DNA of 36,487 nucleotides, from positions 1-36,487 of the forward strand of contig CANMNB010000020.1 in NCBI GenBank assembly GCA_947499145.1, read 5' to 3'. The translations under genes were made by a program, and so were the position numbers. This DNA comes from an uncultured Arachnia sp. GTDB taxonomy: Bacteria; Actinomycetota; Actinomycetes; Propionibacteriales; Propionibacteriaceae. The notes under the pieces were generated by a model. That model made no database searches, was not told the origin of the DNA, and saw only the letters and a program-made list of their open reading frames with translations. Below are positions 8,365 to 16,592 of this stretch, piece after piece. Position 1 is the stretch's first letter. The number at the start of each line of letters is the position of its first letter.

Positions 8365-10104
8365 CTACTCCACGTGGTCCCATCGTCCGGTGGGAGGCAA
8401 CGACAGGGGACGAAAACCGATATCCGGGTCGAACAGCAAGCGGGCCAGCGGCTCATCACCGAGTCCGTGCACGGCGATCCTGATCGTCCCTTGTGACCCC
8501 AGGCTCACATCCACATCATCGCGTGTGGAGATGGAGGTGAGGAAACCCACGTGCCTCCCCCGCTTGGCCCACCTCAGGCAGAAGGCCGGGGAGTGGGGGG
8601 CTTCGGGGGTGGGTGCCCAGCCGGCCATCGGGTCCTCCGAACCGCGGTGGCTGACTCCTTCGTCGATGGGAAGGTACTGCTTGATGTGGACCGTCCCGTG
8701 CGGGTCGGTGAGGACGGAGCCGCTGTGATCCGCTGCCATGGCCACGTCGTCGAAGGTGGCGCCGAACTGCCAGGTCTGGTGAGCGCGAACGACGGCGGAC
8801 GCCCTCACCTCGTCCCGGACCAGCAGGATGTCCAGGTGCGGCAGGAAGGCGATGGACCGGGTCCGTACCGTGTCCCGGTAAGGGACTCCCGTGAGGTGGA
8901 GGAGGTGGAGTTCGTGGGAGGGGTCGCGCCCCGTGATCACGGTGTGCTCCCTCAGGTCCGTGCCGCGCTTCCAGTCGAAGGGTCCGGCGCCGGTCAGGGA
9001 GACAACCGAGTGGGACACCTCGCTCAGCTCGTAGCTCCGCCGCACCTTGTCCGAATAGCCGCTGAAGCCGGGATCCTCGAGCACGGGACGTCCGTGCGTG
9101 TACCACAGGATCGATGTGTGGTCGCGGTGTCCGTGGATGCGTCGGTAGGTGCCGTAGCGGACCGTGAGGTGGGACTCCTCGGCGGCTGGGCGGTTCTCGC
9201 CCCACCCGGAACGGATGAACGCCCACCCGTCGTCGTAGATCATCTGGCGAGAAGCGGGCGGAGGGGTGGGCGAGTCGGGACCGCGCCAATAGGCAAGATC
9301 GTCGGCGACGTCGGTGGAGGGCTGTCGAAGCATCGAGTCTCCCACCTGCACGACGTAGCCGTCCGGCCGGGTGGCCCAGAGCAGGAAGCCGGGGATGTGG
9401 TTGCGGCGGTGGAGTGCAGCGCTGATGGGAAGACCAGCCGCTGACAGTTCAGCGATGGCGAGTCCCAGCTGCTTGTGGATGTAGACGGCGTAGTGCGGCG
9501 CCTGCTCGGCGACCACCCCTTGCGCGTCGACGTACGCAACGGCGGCTTCGTCCAGCCTGGCGCTGGCCACCGCCCCTAGCGACGGGTCGTCGAGCGCCCG
9601 GGCTGCCCTCAGGAGGGCGATGTTCTGGTCCAGCCCGTGGTTCCATGCGCCCTCGTAGTTCTCGTCTCGCGAGAGGTGGTCAGCGTGCAGGCGCAGGCTC
9701 TCCCGCACGGCGTCGTCGGTGGCGAACCCGGCGGAGAAGAGGTACGCGAGCAGGCCGGTGCGCAGACCGGTCGCGTGTCCGTGCCATGCGGGGGAGTCGT
9801 CCGGTGTCCCGCAGGCACGGATCCAGCGCAGGGCCAGCTCGCGGGCCTTTGTAGCGTAGGCGGGATCCCCTGTGGAGCGGTAGGTCTCCGTGAGCGTGTT
9901 GAGGAATGTCAGGCTGTGGAACCGGAAGGCCGCCGTGGACTCGTCAGTGAAGTAGCGCCAGTGCGCGTCCTCGGCCAAGGACACGGGCTCAAGCCCGGGT
10001 TCGCTGTACACGTCTGCCATGAGGAGCGGAACATGGTGGTTGCGGGCGACCTTGTTGGAGGGCTCCCAACCGGGATGCTCGGTGTCTCGGGAGGGGAGCG
10101 TCAC
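8365..10104 (-). CDS. Heparinase II/III-like protein of the glycan operon
   Basis: A 579-residue protein with no signal peptide. The N-terminal half is an alpha-helical toroid (HGHATGLRTGLLAYL, NYEGAWNHGLDQNIALL, QAPHYAVYIHKQ). The C-terminal half is the beta-sandwich of heparinase II/III-like proteins, with the marker region RIHGHRDHTSILWYTHGRPV then EDPGFSGY. The GTG at 10104 is preceded by GGAGG at the right distance and overlaps the stop of the upstream glycosyltransferase (GTGA). An upstream in-frame extension would lie inside that gene and is rejected. In polysaccharide-synthesis clusters, such proteins act as lyases that trim or remodel the nascent glycan. Here the predicted uronic acid (ManNAcA) would be a fitting target for a beta-elimination enzyme, but this is inference. 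Confidence 0.82.
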   Translation of the reverse strand: MTLPSRDTEHPGWEPSNKVARNHHVPLLMADVYSEPGLEPVSLAEDAHWRYFTDESTAAFRFHSLTFLNTLTETYRSTGDPAYATKARELALRWIRACGTPDDSPAWHGHATGLRTGLLAYLFSAGFATDDAVRESLRLHADHLSRDENYEGAWNHGLDQNIALLRAARALDDPSLGAVASARLDEAAVAYVDAQGVVAEQAPHYAVYIHKQLGLAIAELSAAGLPISAALHRRNHIPGFLLWATRPDGYVVQVGDSMLRQPSTDVADDLAYWRGPDSPTPPPASRQMIYDDGWAFIRSGWGENRPAAEESHLTVRYGTYRRIHGHRDHTSILWYTHGRPVLEDPGFSGYSDKVRRSYELSEVSHSVVSLTGAGPFDWKRGTDLREHTVITGRDPSHELHLLHLTGVPYRDTVRTRSIAFLPHLDILLVRDEVRASAVVRAHQTWQFGATFDDVAMAADHSGSVLTDPHGTVHIKQYLPIDEGVSHRGSEDPMAGWAPTPEAPHSPAFCLRWAKRGRHVGFLTSISTRDDVDVSLGSQGTIRIAVHGLGDEPLARLLFDPDIGFRPLSLPPTGRWDHVE

Positions 10105-12272
10105 GTGGTACCTCCGATGGGTGCGGAGCCCAGGATGTGGGTCATCCAGAGGTCGGCGATGCGAGCTGTGTCGAAAGCTGCTGCGTCCTTCTTGATCAAC
10201 GCGGTTCTCCGTCGATGGTCCGACGCGTCCTGGGTGGCGCTGAGCACGCACTGTGCCATCGAGTCGATGTCGGCGAAGAGGTACTCGTCGCCGAAGATCT
10301 TGTCGACGCCATCACGAGGCCAGAACAAGGGCAGTGCGCCGGACGCCATCCCTTCAGCGGGAGCCAGGTGGAAGCTCTCGTGCGTCGACGGTGATACCAC
10401 CCATCCGATTCTGCGGAGCCAGTTGGCCATGTCAGGGGAGAACGGGGCGAAGACCACCTTCTCCGACAGCCCGGGAGTCCGTCCGATCCTCGAGAAGAAG
10501 TCCAGATAGGGTTCGCGCTCCGCCGGCTTGGCCCAGATCCATGGGTACTCCCACGGCATCCTGCCCTTGATGTGGAGCGAGAACCGGTCGTCCTCGCGCA
10601 GGAGTGCCTCGAGCAGGTCGAGTGCCCGGTCGGGGCGCTTCAGGAAGGGGACGATCCCGACGAGGCCCAGCGTGTACTCGGCGCCGGGGTGTTTGGGTCG
10701 GTCCAGGTCCACCGCGTCCAAGGAGTTCGGGATGTGGTGGATCCTGTCGCATGGCCAGGGCTTGGTCTCCGCCACGAGCTCCTGGTAGTAGCGGGACACC
10801 GTGATCAGGGCGTCGACGTTGTCGATGTCGATGGTGTCGATCCACGGGGCGGTGAGTTCGAACCTGTGGAGCCGCACGAGCAGGCGCTGGTCGGGGCGCT
10901 TGCGCTGCGAGTACCAGACCGCGTTGTGGCCGGCCCACTCGCACACGATGACGTCGGCCCACTCCAGCAAGGTCTGGGAGGCATCGGCATCGTGTTCCCG
11001 CAGCGCCGCCCACCGGTCGATTCGCAGCTCGACGTCCGGCCGTGTCTCGAGGATGTCGATGAGTTCCCCGGCGAACTTCAGGTCGTGCCCGGCGACCACC
11101 ACCCTGACAGGCTGCCCGCGGCGGGGGAAGGCTGCCAGGTTGGGCTCGGCCCGCTGGAAGTACCCCTCGAAGCGCCGGGCCGTGGCGGTGCCAGAGTAGG
11201 GAAGGACGGATTGCTGGGCGCGGCGCCGGATCAGGGGCAGGTGGTCTCGGGCCGCGAGCAGGGCGGTGATGACGCTGTCGACATCGTCCTCCACGAGCAG
11301 CGGGTAGTCCGATCCCAGCAGGGCCTCGTGCGCCGGGGTGCGGTTGACGAGCGGGGGAGTGCCTGCCGCCGCGTACTCCAGCAGCTTCGTCGAGATCTCG
11401 AGGCTGGTGTCGAGGGCCGTTGAGCGCCAGCTGAGCCCCACGTCGTGGGCGGCTACTTCCTCCAACGCCCGTTCGCGTGGGAGCCCCCCCTTCCAGGAGA
11501 CGCCCGTCCCGGGCGACTCGAGGGCAGTCCGCATGGCCGTGACCCAGGCGGCGTCGTTGGACTGGAACTTGTCCCCCAGCATGGTGAGCGAGGCGTTGAG
11601 GCCCCGTCGCTCGAGCTGCTCCGGCAGGGAGGTGATCTCCAGGGTGCGCCAATCGGGGTGGAGCTTCCCTGAGTAGACCAGACGCAGCTCCCGCTGGGGC
11701 TCCTCCGCCGAATCGAGGTCCACGAAGAACTCGTCCGGAACGATGGGCGTCATCAGGAGGCACTTGCCGGCGGCCTCGGGAACGATCGACTCGACGTACT
11801 CCCGGGTCTCCTCCGTCTGCACCAGCAGACGCCGGGAGTGCCCGGCGATCCGCCGCATTCGCGCCAGCTGCACATCGCTCACGAGGGTGACGGGGAAGGG
11901 GAAATCGGTCACGTAGCTCCACAGCCTGGGCGCCAGCACGGTGGACGAGCTGCAGGCCTCGGCCAGTTGGCTGCCTCGGACGATGACGACCGATGCGTCC
12001 ACTTCGCGGGCGACGTCCTCCAGCCGGGCCACGGCCTCGGCCGGGCTCATGGCGGGGGAATCCTCCGCCGTGGCGGCAGGATGCACCACGACGTTCGGCA
12101 CGTCAGTGATGCGGGTGAGCAACCGGTCGGTGGTGATGTGGGCCTTGAGTACCACGTGGACCGTCGAGCGGGTCAGCGCGAGTGTCTCCGCCAGGGAGAC
12201 GAGCCAGATGGCCGAGCCGTCGATGATGTTGAGGTTCACATCGCCGTAGATGACGACGTCGCGCCGCGTCAC
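10101..12272 (-). CDS. Tandem-module glycosyltransferase (two GT-B units)
   Basis: A 723-residue protein that looks like two GT4-type glycosyltransferases in one chain. Module 1 (about residues 1-375) begins VVIYGDVNLNIIDGSAIW and has LRLVYSGKLHPDWRTLE and a nucleotide-sugar-binding segment (TKLLEYAAAGTPPLV). Module 2 (about 380-723) begins VRVVVAGHDLKFAGELI and has YTLGLVGIVPFLKRPDRAL. It has an EX7E motif in STHESFHLAPAEGMASG. Module 2 is a paralogue of the C-terminal domain of the 963-residue protein at 26025-28916. The GTG start overlaps the stop of the upstream membrane-protein gene (GTGA), and its own stop overlaps the heparinase-like gene. It is likely cytosolic and adds two successive sugars; donors are unknown. 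Confidence 0.85.
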   Translation of the reverse strand: MTRRDVVIYGDVNLNIIDGSAIWLVSLAETLALTRSTVHVVLKAHITTDRLLTRITDVPNVVVHPAATAEDSPAMSPAEAVARLEDVAREVDASVVIVRGSQLAEACSSSTVLAPRLWSYVTDFPFPVTLVSDVQLARMRRIAGHSRRLLVQTEETREYVESIVPEAAGKCLLMTPIVPDEFFVDLDSAEEPQRELRLVYSGKLHPDWRTLEITSLPEQLERRGLNASLTMLGDKFQSNDAAWVTAMRTALESPGTGVSWKGGLPRERALEEVAAHDVGLSWRSTALDTSLEISTKLLEYAAAGTPPLVNRTPAHEALLGSDYPLLVEDDVDSVITALLAARDHLPLIRRRAQQSVLPYSGTATARRFEGYFQRAEPNLAAFPRRGQPVRVVVAGHDLKFAGELIDILETRPDVELRIDRWAALREHDADASQTLLEWADVIVCEWAGHNAVWYSQRKRPDQRLLVRLHRFELTAPWIDTIDIDNVDALITVSRYYQELVAETKPWPCDRIHHIPNSLDAVDLDRPKHPGAEYTLGLVGIVPFLKRPDRALDLLEALLREDDRFSLHIKGRMPWEYPWIWAKPAEREPYLDFFSRIGRTPGLSEKVVFAPFSPDMANWLRRIGWVVSPSTHESFHLAPAEGMASGALPLFWPRDGVDKIFGDEYLFADIDSMAQCVLSATQDASDHRRRTALIKKDAAAFDTARIADLWMTHILGSAPIGGTT

Positions 12273-13105
12273 TCGGAGGCCGCCTTCGAATCGGAGTGCT
12301 CCAGGAGGATGTCGAGGAGTGGTGCCCGCCCTCCGTCCTCACCCCTGACCGACTCCGCGACGACCATGGCCTCGGCGCGAAGCGCGGGCGCCCCCAGGCG
12401 CGCCCTGCGGCCCGGGATGACATAGCAGATCCCGTCCGCGTCGCGGATGGACTGCTGGGCCTGCCGGATCTCGGTCAGCAGCGCCGAGCCGGCCGGATCC
12501 AGCGCGCCCGCCCACGGGCCCCCATCCAACGAGTCCTCCTCCACCACCAGCGTGGCGGGCCGTGCGTGTGCCAACTCCGCCGCGCTCACGCGAGGATGCA
12601 GGCGTTGGACGGTGAACCGGGAGCGGAGACGCTCCGCCAGTGCGTCGGACCCCACCAGGGCGATGCTGCGGGGGGTGACGTCGGACACGTCGGGTGATCC
12701 GAAACCGGTGGTGGCGGCGAAGAGGCGGAAGGGGGCGTCGGGATCGGCCGCGACTTGCGCGGCCGCTCGGCCCTGGGTGGCCGAGTACGTCGTCTTCGGT
12801 GGCGTCCACACGCCCACGCGCCGGAGCTTGCCCCCCGGGTCGGGCGACACCTGGGGGGCGGGGGACGTGGTAGCTGGCCGCCGTCTGCCGGACTCGGACT
12901 GCCCGAGCCCCTGACGGAGGCGCTGGAGGGAGACGATCGTGGCCTGCTGCTTCCACAACATCACGCCCACCACCGGTCCCAACAGCACTGTACCCACGGC
13001 GGCGAGGATGTGGCCGGCCAGCAGGAGTTCGGCCGCGATCAGCAGGACAGCCGCTGCGGTCAGCGCCGCGGCGGCAGCGAGCAGCGGGGTGATCCGCTTG
13101 GTCAT
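12269..13105 (-). CDS. Unknown two-helix membrane protein of the glycan operon
   Basis: A 278-residue protein I do not recognise. Two hydrophobic helices lie at about residues 7-31 and 33-52, followed by a basic, Pro/Ser-rich linker (about 70-105). The cytoplasmic domain has Rossmann-like strands (SIALVGSDALAERLRSRF, ATLVVEEDSLDGGPW) and helix-rich flanks. I chose the ATG at 13105, which has GGAAGGA just upstream. A GTG at 13129 in the same frame would overlap the dehydrogenase stop and has a poorer ribosome binding site. It lies between the dehydrogenase and the tandem glycosyltransferase, with 14- and 4-base junctions, so it is part of the same operon. It may scaffold these enzymes at the membrane; this is a guess from position. 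Confidence 0.75.
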   Translation of the reverse strand: MTKRITPLLAAAAALTAAAVLLIAAELLLAGHILAAVGTVLLGPVVGVMLWKQQATIVSLQRLRQGLGQSESGRRRPATTSPAPQVSPDPGGKLRRVGVWTPPKTTYSATQGRAAAQVAADPDAPFRLFAATTGFGSPDVSDVTPRSIALVGSDALAERLRSRFTVQRLHPRVSAAELAHARPATLVVEEDSLDGGPWAGALDPAGSALLTEIRQAQQSIRDADGICYVIPGRRARLGAPALRAEAMVVAESVRGEDGGRAPLLDILLEHSDSKAASE

Positions 13106-13119
13106 GGGGTCCTTCCGGA

Positions 13120-14346
13120 TCAACGCCACAAGCCTCGGCTGTCAATCACGACCTTGCCCTCCACGCGGGTCTTGGGTACGGACGTGAACGCGTCGTGGTC
13201 CACAAGGACGACGATCACGTCGGCCTCATCCAGGGCGGGATCGAGCTCACAGAGGGTGAGGTTCGAGCGTCCGCGGAGGCTCGTCGGGAGTTCGCTGACG
13301 TGTGGCTCGACGGCCAGGACTCGGGCCTGGGGGAGGCCCTCGGCCAGGTCTCGGGTGATCGCCAGCGCGGGGGACTCGCGGAGGTCGTCGATGTTGGGCT
13401 TGAAGGCGAGTCCGAGCGTGGCGATGGTGGGGGCGTCGATCCCCTGCACGGCGCGGCGCACCCGCTCGATGACGTGGCCGGGCTTGCTGTCGTTGACCTC
13501 ACGGGCGGTGCGGATCAGCCGGGCCTCCTCCGGCGCCGCTGCCACGATGAACCAGGGGTCCACGGCGATGCAGTGGCCGCCCACCCCTGGTCCGGGTTGC
13601 AGGATGTTGACCCGGGGGTGGTGGTTGGCGAGCTCGATGAGCTCCCAGACGTCGATGCCCAACCTCTCACAGATGATGGACAGCTCGTTCGCGAAGGCGA
13701 TGTTCACGTCCCGGTAGCTGTTCTCCACCAGCTTGGCCATCTCCGCGGTGCTGGCGTCGGTGAGGAGGATCTCGCCGCGGCAGAAGGTGCGGTACAACTC
13801 GGCGGCCGCCTGGGCGGACTCCGGGGTGAGTCCTCCCACGATGCGGTCGTTCTCCACGAGCTCCGTCATGACGCGCCCCGGCAGCACCCGTTCGGGGCAG
13901 TGGGCGAACTTGAGCGCAGCGCCGGCCAGGTCGGGTCGCTCCTCGAGCACGGTGTCCGCCATGTGCTGCGTCGCCCCCGGCGGGGAGGTGGATTCCAGGA
14001 CCAGCAGCTCGTCGCCCCTGAGGTAGGGGGCGACGGCGCGGGCTGCGGATTCGATGTAGGAGAGATCGGCACTCTTGTCCTCGCGGAAGGGTGTCGGGAC
14101 CGCGATGATGAAGGCGTCCGCCTCGGCGGGAGTCAGCTGGGCGTGCAAGAGGTTGCTTTGAAGCGCGCGCAGGATGTAGGTCTCCAGGTCCGGCTCCACG
14201 AACGGGACGCGACCCTGGTTGATCGCGTCGACCGAGCTCTGCTTGACATCGACCCCGATGACCGAAAGACCGTGGCTGGCCAGGATGGCCGCGGTGGGCA
14301 GCCCGATGTAACCGAGCCCGACGACGCAGACCTGTGAGATTCTCAT
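13120..14346 (-). CDS. wecC: UDP-N-acetyl-D-mannosamine dehydrogenase (nucleotide-sugar 6-dehydrogenase)
   Basis: A 408-residue cytosolic enzyme that oxidises C6 of a UDP-HexNAc twice with NAD+, giving the uronic acid. The NAD-binding Rossmann motif is VVGLGYIGLPTAA at residues 8-20. ESTSPPGAT is at 118-126, the conserved lysine K205 is in TAEMAKLVENSYRD, and the catalytic cysteine C259 is in GPGVGGHCIAVDPWF. FKPNIDDLRESPAL marks the UDP-binding domain. The TP-F-REDKSADLSY segment and the WecC-like core favour UDP-ManNAc over UDP-Glc as substrate, and a wecB-type epimerase lies 4 kb away. A GAAAGG ribosome binding site precedes the ATG. First gene of a four-gene minus-strand operon. UDP-GlcNAc dehydrogenase (WbpA-like) is the main alternative. 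Confidence 0.9.
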   Translation of the reverse strand: MRISQVCVVGLGYIGLPTAAILASHGLSVIGVDVKQSSVDAINQGRVPFVEPDLETYILRALQSNLLHAQLTPAEADAFIIAVPTPFREDKSADLSYIESAARAVAPYLRGDELLVLESTSPPGATQHMADTVLEERPDLAGAALKFAHCPERVLPGRVMTELVENDRIVGGLTPESAQAAAELYRTFCRGEILLTDASTAEMAKLVENSYRDVNIAFANELSIICERLGIDVWELIELANHHPRVNILQPGPGVGGHCIAVDPWFIVAAAPEEARLIRTAREVNDSKPGHVIERVRRAVQGIDAPTIATLGLAFKPNIDDLRESPALAITRDLAEGLPQARVLAVEPHVSELPTSLRGRSNLTLCELDPALDEADVIVVLVDHDAFTSVPKTRVEGKVVIDSRGLWR

Positions 14347-14388
14347 GATGGAATTGCCTTTCGCTGCAGGGCTGCCGAAGCCGGATGG

Positions 14389-14394
14389 ACTCTA
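14389..14394 (-). promoter_or_regulatory. Candidate -10 box (TAGAGT) for the wecC operon
   Basis: TAGAGT on the minus strand lies about 43 bases before the wecC ATG. A TTGGTA (14415-14420, minus strand) sits 20 bases further up, which is longer than ideal. The divergent CWB2 gene uses the same -10 hexamer. Confidence 0.35.
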
Positions 14395-14541
14395 CCACGA
14401 GGGCGGAACTCGGTTACCAAGCGAGCTGAGCGGCACTGGCTGGTCGGCAGGTCGAGGGACGGGCCGATGGTCGTCCCACAAGCTGATGTGCACGAAACCT
14501 TCATCCTGAGGTCGAGAGTTTCGCTCGTCTTTGGAGTTGTG

Positions 14542-14571
14542 TTATGTCTGTCGGTGTTGGAATGCTAGAGT
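14542..14571 (+). promoter_or_regulatory. Candidate promoter of the CWB2 protein gene
   Basis: TTATGT (14542-14547), an 18-base spacer and TAGAGT (14566-14571) make a plausible promoter in the most A/T-rich part of the 293-base divergent region. Transcription would start near 14578, at the base of a stem-loop. The rest of the region toward wecC (14400-14540) shows nothing I can name. Confidence 0.45.
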
Positions 14572-14577
14572 CCTCGA

Positions 14578-14601
14578 CGTTGGCGTAAAAGCTCACCAAC
14601 G
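14578..14601 (+). promoter_or_regulatory. Stem-loop at the predicted 5' end of the CWB2 mRNA
   Basis: CGTTGG (14578-14583) pairs exactly with CCAACG (14596-14601) around a 12-base loop. Its first base coincides with the predicted transcription start, and the strong ribosome binding site (AGGAGAAAGGA) lies free downstream. Such 5'-terminal stems protect abundant mRNAs from decay. Confidence 0.4.
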
Positions 14602-14639
14602 CAAACCCAGAGTCTCCATTTCAGGAGAAAGGAACCAGC

Positions 14640-16556
14640 ATGAACCTTAAGGTTCGTAATCGTTTCGCTGTCGCGGCGGTCGGTGCTCTTGCCTGCTCGC
14701 TCGCTTCAGCTCCGCTCGCCTCCGCAGCACCCGACGCCGAGGGCAGCACCTCGGACGAAGGTGACGGCCTCTCCATCGTCACCGGGGATTACCACGGCCG
14801 CATCTCCGGCCAGAGCCGCTTCGGCACCGCCGTGGCAGCGTCCAAGGCAGCCGAGGACATCGGCAACACCGTCATCCTGGCCAATTCCACCGCGTGGTCG
14901 GACACCTTGGCCGCCACGCCGCTGGCTGACATCCTCGACGCGCCCGTGTTGTACACGTACCGGGACAAGCTGGAGGACGTGACGATCGCAGAGCTGCAGC
15001 GCCTCCAGGACGAGGGCGTGACCGATGTCGTGCTCGTCGGTGGCGAACTCGTGATCCAGCCTGCCGTCGCGGCGCAGCTCGCTGCCATGGGCTTCACTGT
15101 CGATCGTATCGGCGGCACCAGCCGGTACGACACCGCGCTCCTGCTCGCGGCGGAAGCCGTGGACTACTACGAGGACGGTATCGGCCACCTCGCTTCGGAC
15201 CGCGCTGAAATTGCCCAGCTGAAGGCTCTGGAGGCCGCGTTCCAGGCTACTCTCGCCAAGTGGGAAGCAGCTCGCGGCGTCACGGACGCCCGTTTCAACG
15301 ATGTCCTTTCGGCCCAGGAGGTCCTGGACGAGCTGAATGCTGACCTGGCCGAAGCCACCGAGGCCATCCAGACCGTGCCGTCGGTCGTCATTCCGGGCGT
15401 GGGCACGGTGGACAGCCTCGACGCCTACAACAACCTCCTCGCGCTGTGGCAGAACCGTGCCTCCAACGCCACCACCCTCCAGGCGTTCGTGGCCGACCGT
15501 CTGGTCGAGTACGTTGCTGTCAACTCGGAGGACTTCCAGGACGACTCGTGGAACGACGATGTCGTGCCGTTCTTCGGCGCCACCGAGTTCTCGATCACGC
15601 TCAAGACCGGCGCCGGCGAACCGGTGACCTACACCGGCACGCTGACGGAGCTCCAGGCCCAGATCCTGCTGCTGGACTGGTCTGTCGACCTGTTCGGTGA
15701 TGCCGACACCGTGAAGATGGTCCAGGAGGACCTCGAAAACGAAGTGGACTTCTCCAACGGGCAGGCAGCCTCGGTGCGCGACAGCTACGCACAGATCGTG
15801 CAGCGCATCCAGGAGCGCCTGGAAGCCCAGGAGAACAACGCGGCCCTGATGGCGGAGATCCGTGCCATCCAGGACGACATCGACGACGCCGAAGTGGCGC
15901 TGGACGACGCCGTTGAGGCCTTCGACGAGGCAAACGCTGCCGAAGCTGTCGCCAAGGCCGCGTTCCTGGAAGCGGCTGAGGAGCGTCCCGATGGTGAGCG
16001 GATGTCCCACTCGCAGCTTGAGTACGAGACCACCCTCGCTGGTGTCATCGACGACGGGACGAAGTACCCGGCCTTCCTGGCCACCGGTCTGGACTTCCCG
16101 GACGCTCTCGCCGCCGGCCCTGCTGCCGCTGCCGAGACCGGCGTGATCCTGCTGACCCGTGGTACCGCCGTCCCGGACGCCACCCAGCGTTACCTTGACG
16201 AGGACCCGAACACCGTCGCTGTCGGTGGCCCCGCCGCCGCGGCCGTTGAAGCGGATGTCGAGTACGTTGGCTACTCTCGTTACGAGACCGCCACCGAGAT
16301 CGCCGCCGCGTACTTCAACGATCCGAGCTACGTGGGCCTCGCCTCCGGTGCTGTCGCAGCGGACGCAGTGATTGGTGGTGCCCTCATGGCCAACGTGGAC
16401 GGCACCCTGGTGCTGACGCGTCACAATGCCCTCCCGGACACCACGCGCGACTTCCTCTCCTACGAGGTGGATGAGCCGCACCTGGTTGTCTTCGGTGGCC
16501 CGCTGGCCATTTCCGAGGCTGCCGAGCAGGCAGCTGTGGAGGCTCTGGGGAACTGA
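14640..16556 (+). CDS. Secreted CWB2-repeat wall-binding protein with a large internal insertion
   Basis: A 638-residue exported protein. The signal peptide is residues 1 to about 30 (ASAPLASAA-PDAE). The C-terminal and N-terminal parts form three cell-wall-binding type 2 repeats (PF04122-like). Repeat 1 is residues 54-152 (RISGQSRFGTAVAAS to LVGGELVI). Repeat 2 starts at 156 (DRIGGTSRYDTALLLA), is interrupted at about 179 and resumes at about 474-538 (FLATGLDFPDALAAGP to VAVGGPAA). Repeat 3 is 541-638 (YSRYETATEIAAAYF to VVFGGPLAI). The insertion is acidic and mostly coiled coil. Codon choice is less GC-extreme than in neighbouring genes, and the gene has a strong ribosome binding site and terminator, all fitting a highly expressed surface protein. 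In Clostridioides difficile three CWB2 modules anchor surface proteins by binding an anionic polymer; the same role is inferred here. Confidence 0.88.
   Translation: MNLKVRNRFAVAAVGALACSLASAPLASAAPDAEGSTSDEGDGLSIVTGDYHGRISGQSRFGTAVAASKAAEDIGNTVILANSTAWSDTLAATPLADILDAPVLYTYRDKLEDVTIAELQRLQDEGVTDVVLVGGELVIQPAVAAQLAAMGFTVDRIGGTSRYDTALLLAAEAVDYYEDGIGHLASDRAEIAQLKALEAAFQATLAKWEAARGVTDARFNDVLSAQEVLDELNADLAEATEAIQTVPSVVIPGVGTVDSLDAYNNLLALWQNRASNATTLQAFVADRLVEYVAVNSEDFQDDSWNDDVVPFFGATEFSITLKTGAGEPVTYTGTLTELQAQILLLDWSVDLFGDADTVKMVQEDLENEVDFSNGQAASVRDSYAQIVQRIQERLEAQENNAALMAEIRAIQDDIDDAEVALDDAVEAFDEANAAEAVAKAAFLEAAEERPDGERMSHSQLEYETTLAGVIDDGTKYPAFLATGLDFPDALAAGPAAAAETGVILLTRGTAVPDATQRYLDEDPNTVAVGGPAAAAVEADVEYVGYSRYETATEIAAAYFNDPSYVGLASGAVAADAVIGGALMANVDGTLVLTRHNALPDTTRDFLSYEVDEPHLVVFGGPLAISEAAEQAAVEALGN
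15174..16058 (+). other. Coiled-coil insertion domain within CWB2 repeat 2
   Basis: Residues about 179-473 of the CWB2 protein. Helical heptad-like stretches at about 185-245 (QLKALEAAFQATLAKWEAAR) and 375-450 (QIVQRIQERLEAQENNAALM) flank a mixed segment at about 246-370 with a VIPGVGTVDSLDAYN turn and beta-prone ATEFSITLKTGAGEPVTYTG. The two long helices could pair as an antiparallel stalk that carries the middle part away from the wall. No named domain recognised. Confidence 0.7.
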
Positions 16557-16592
16557 GCCTAGGCGAGGCGTAACACACGCCGACCCGACTCT

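Noticed and set aside
13195-14337. 380-codon plus-strand frame opposite wecC
   Set aside because: The wecC motifs are intact on the minus strand; the plus-strand product is a Val/Asp/Gly-rich shadow.
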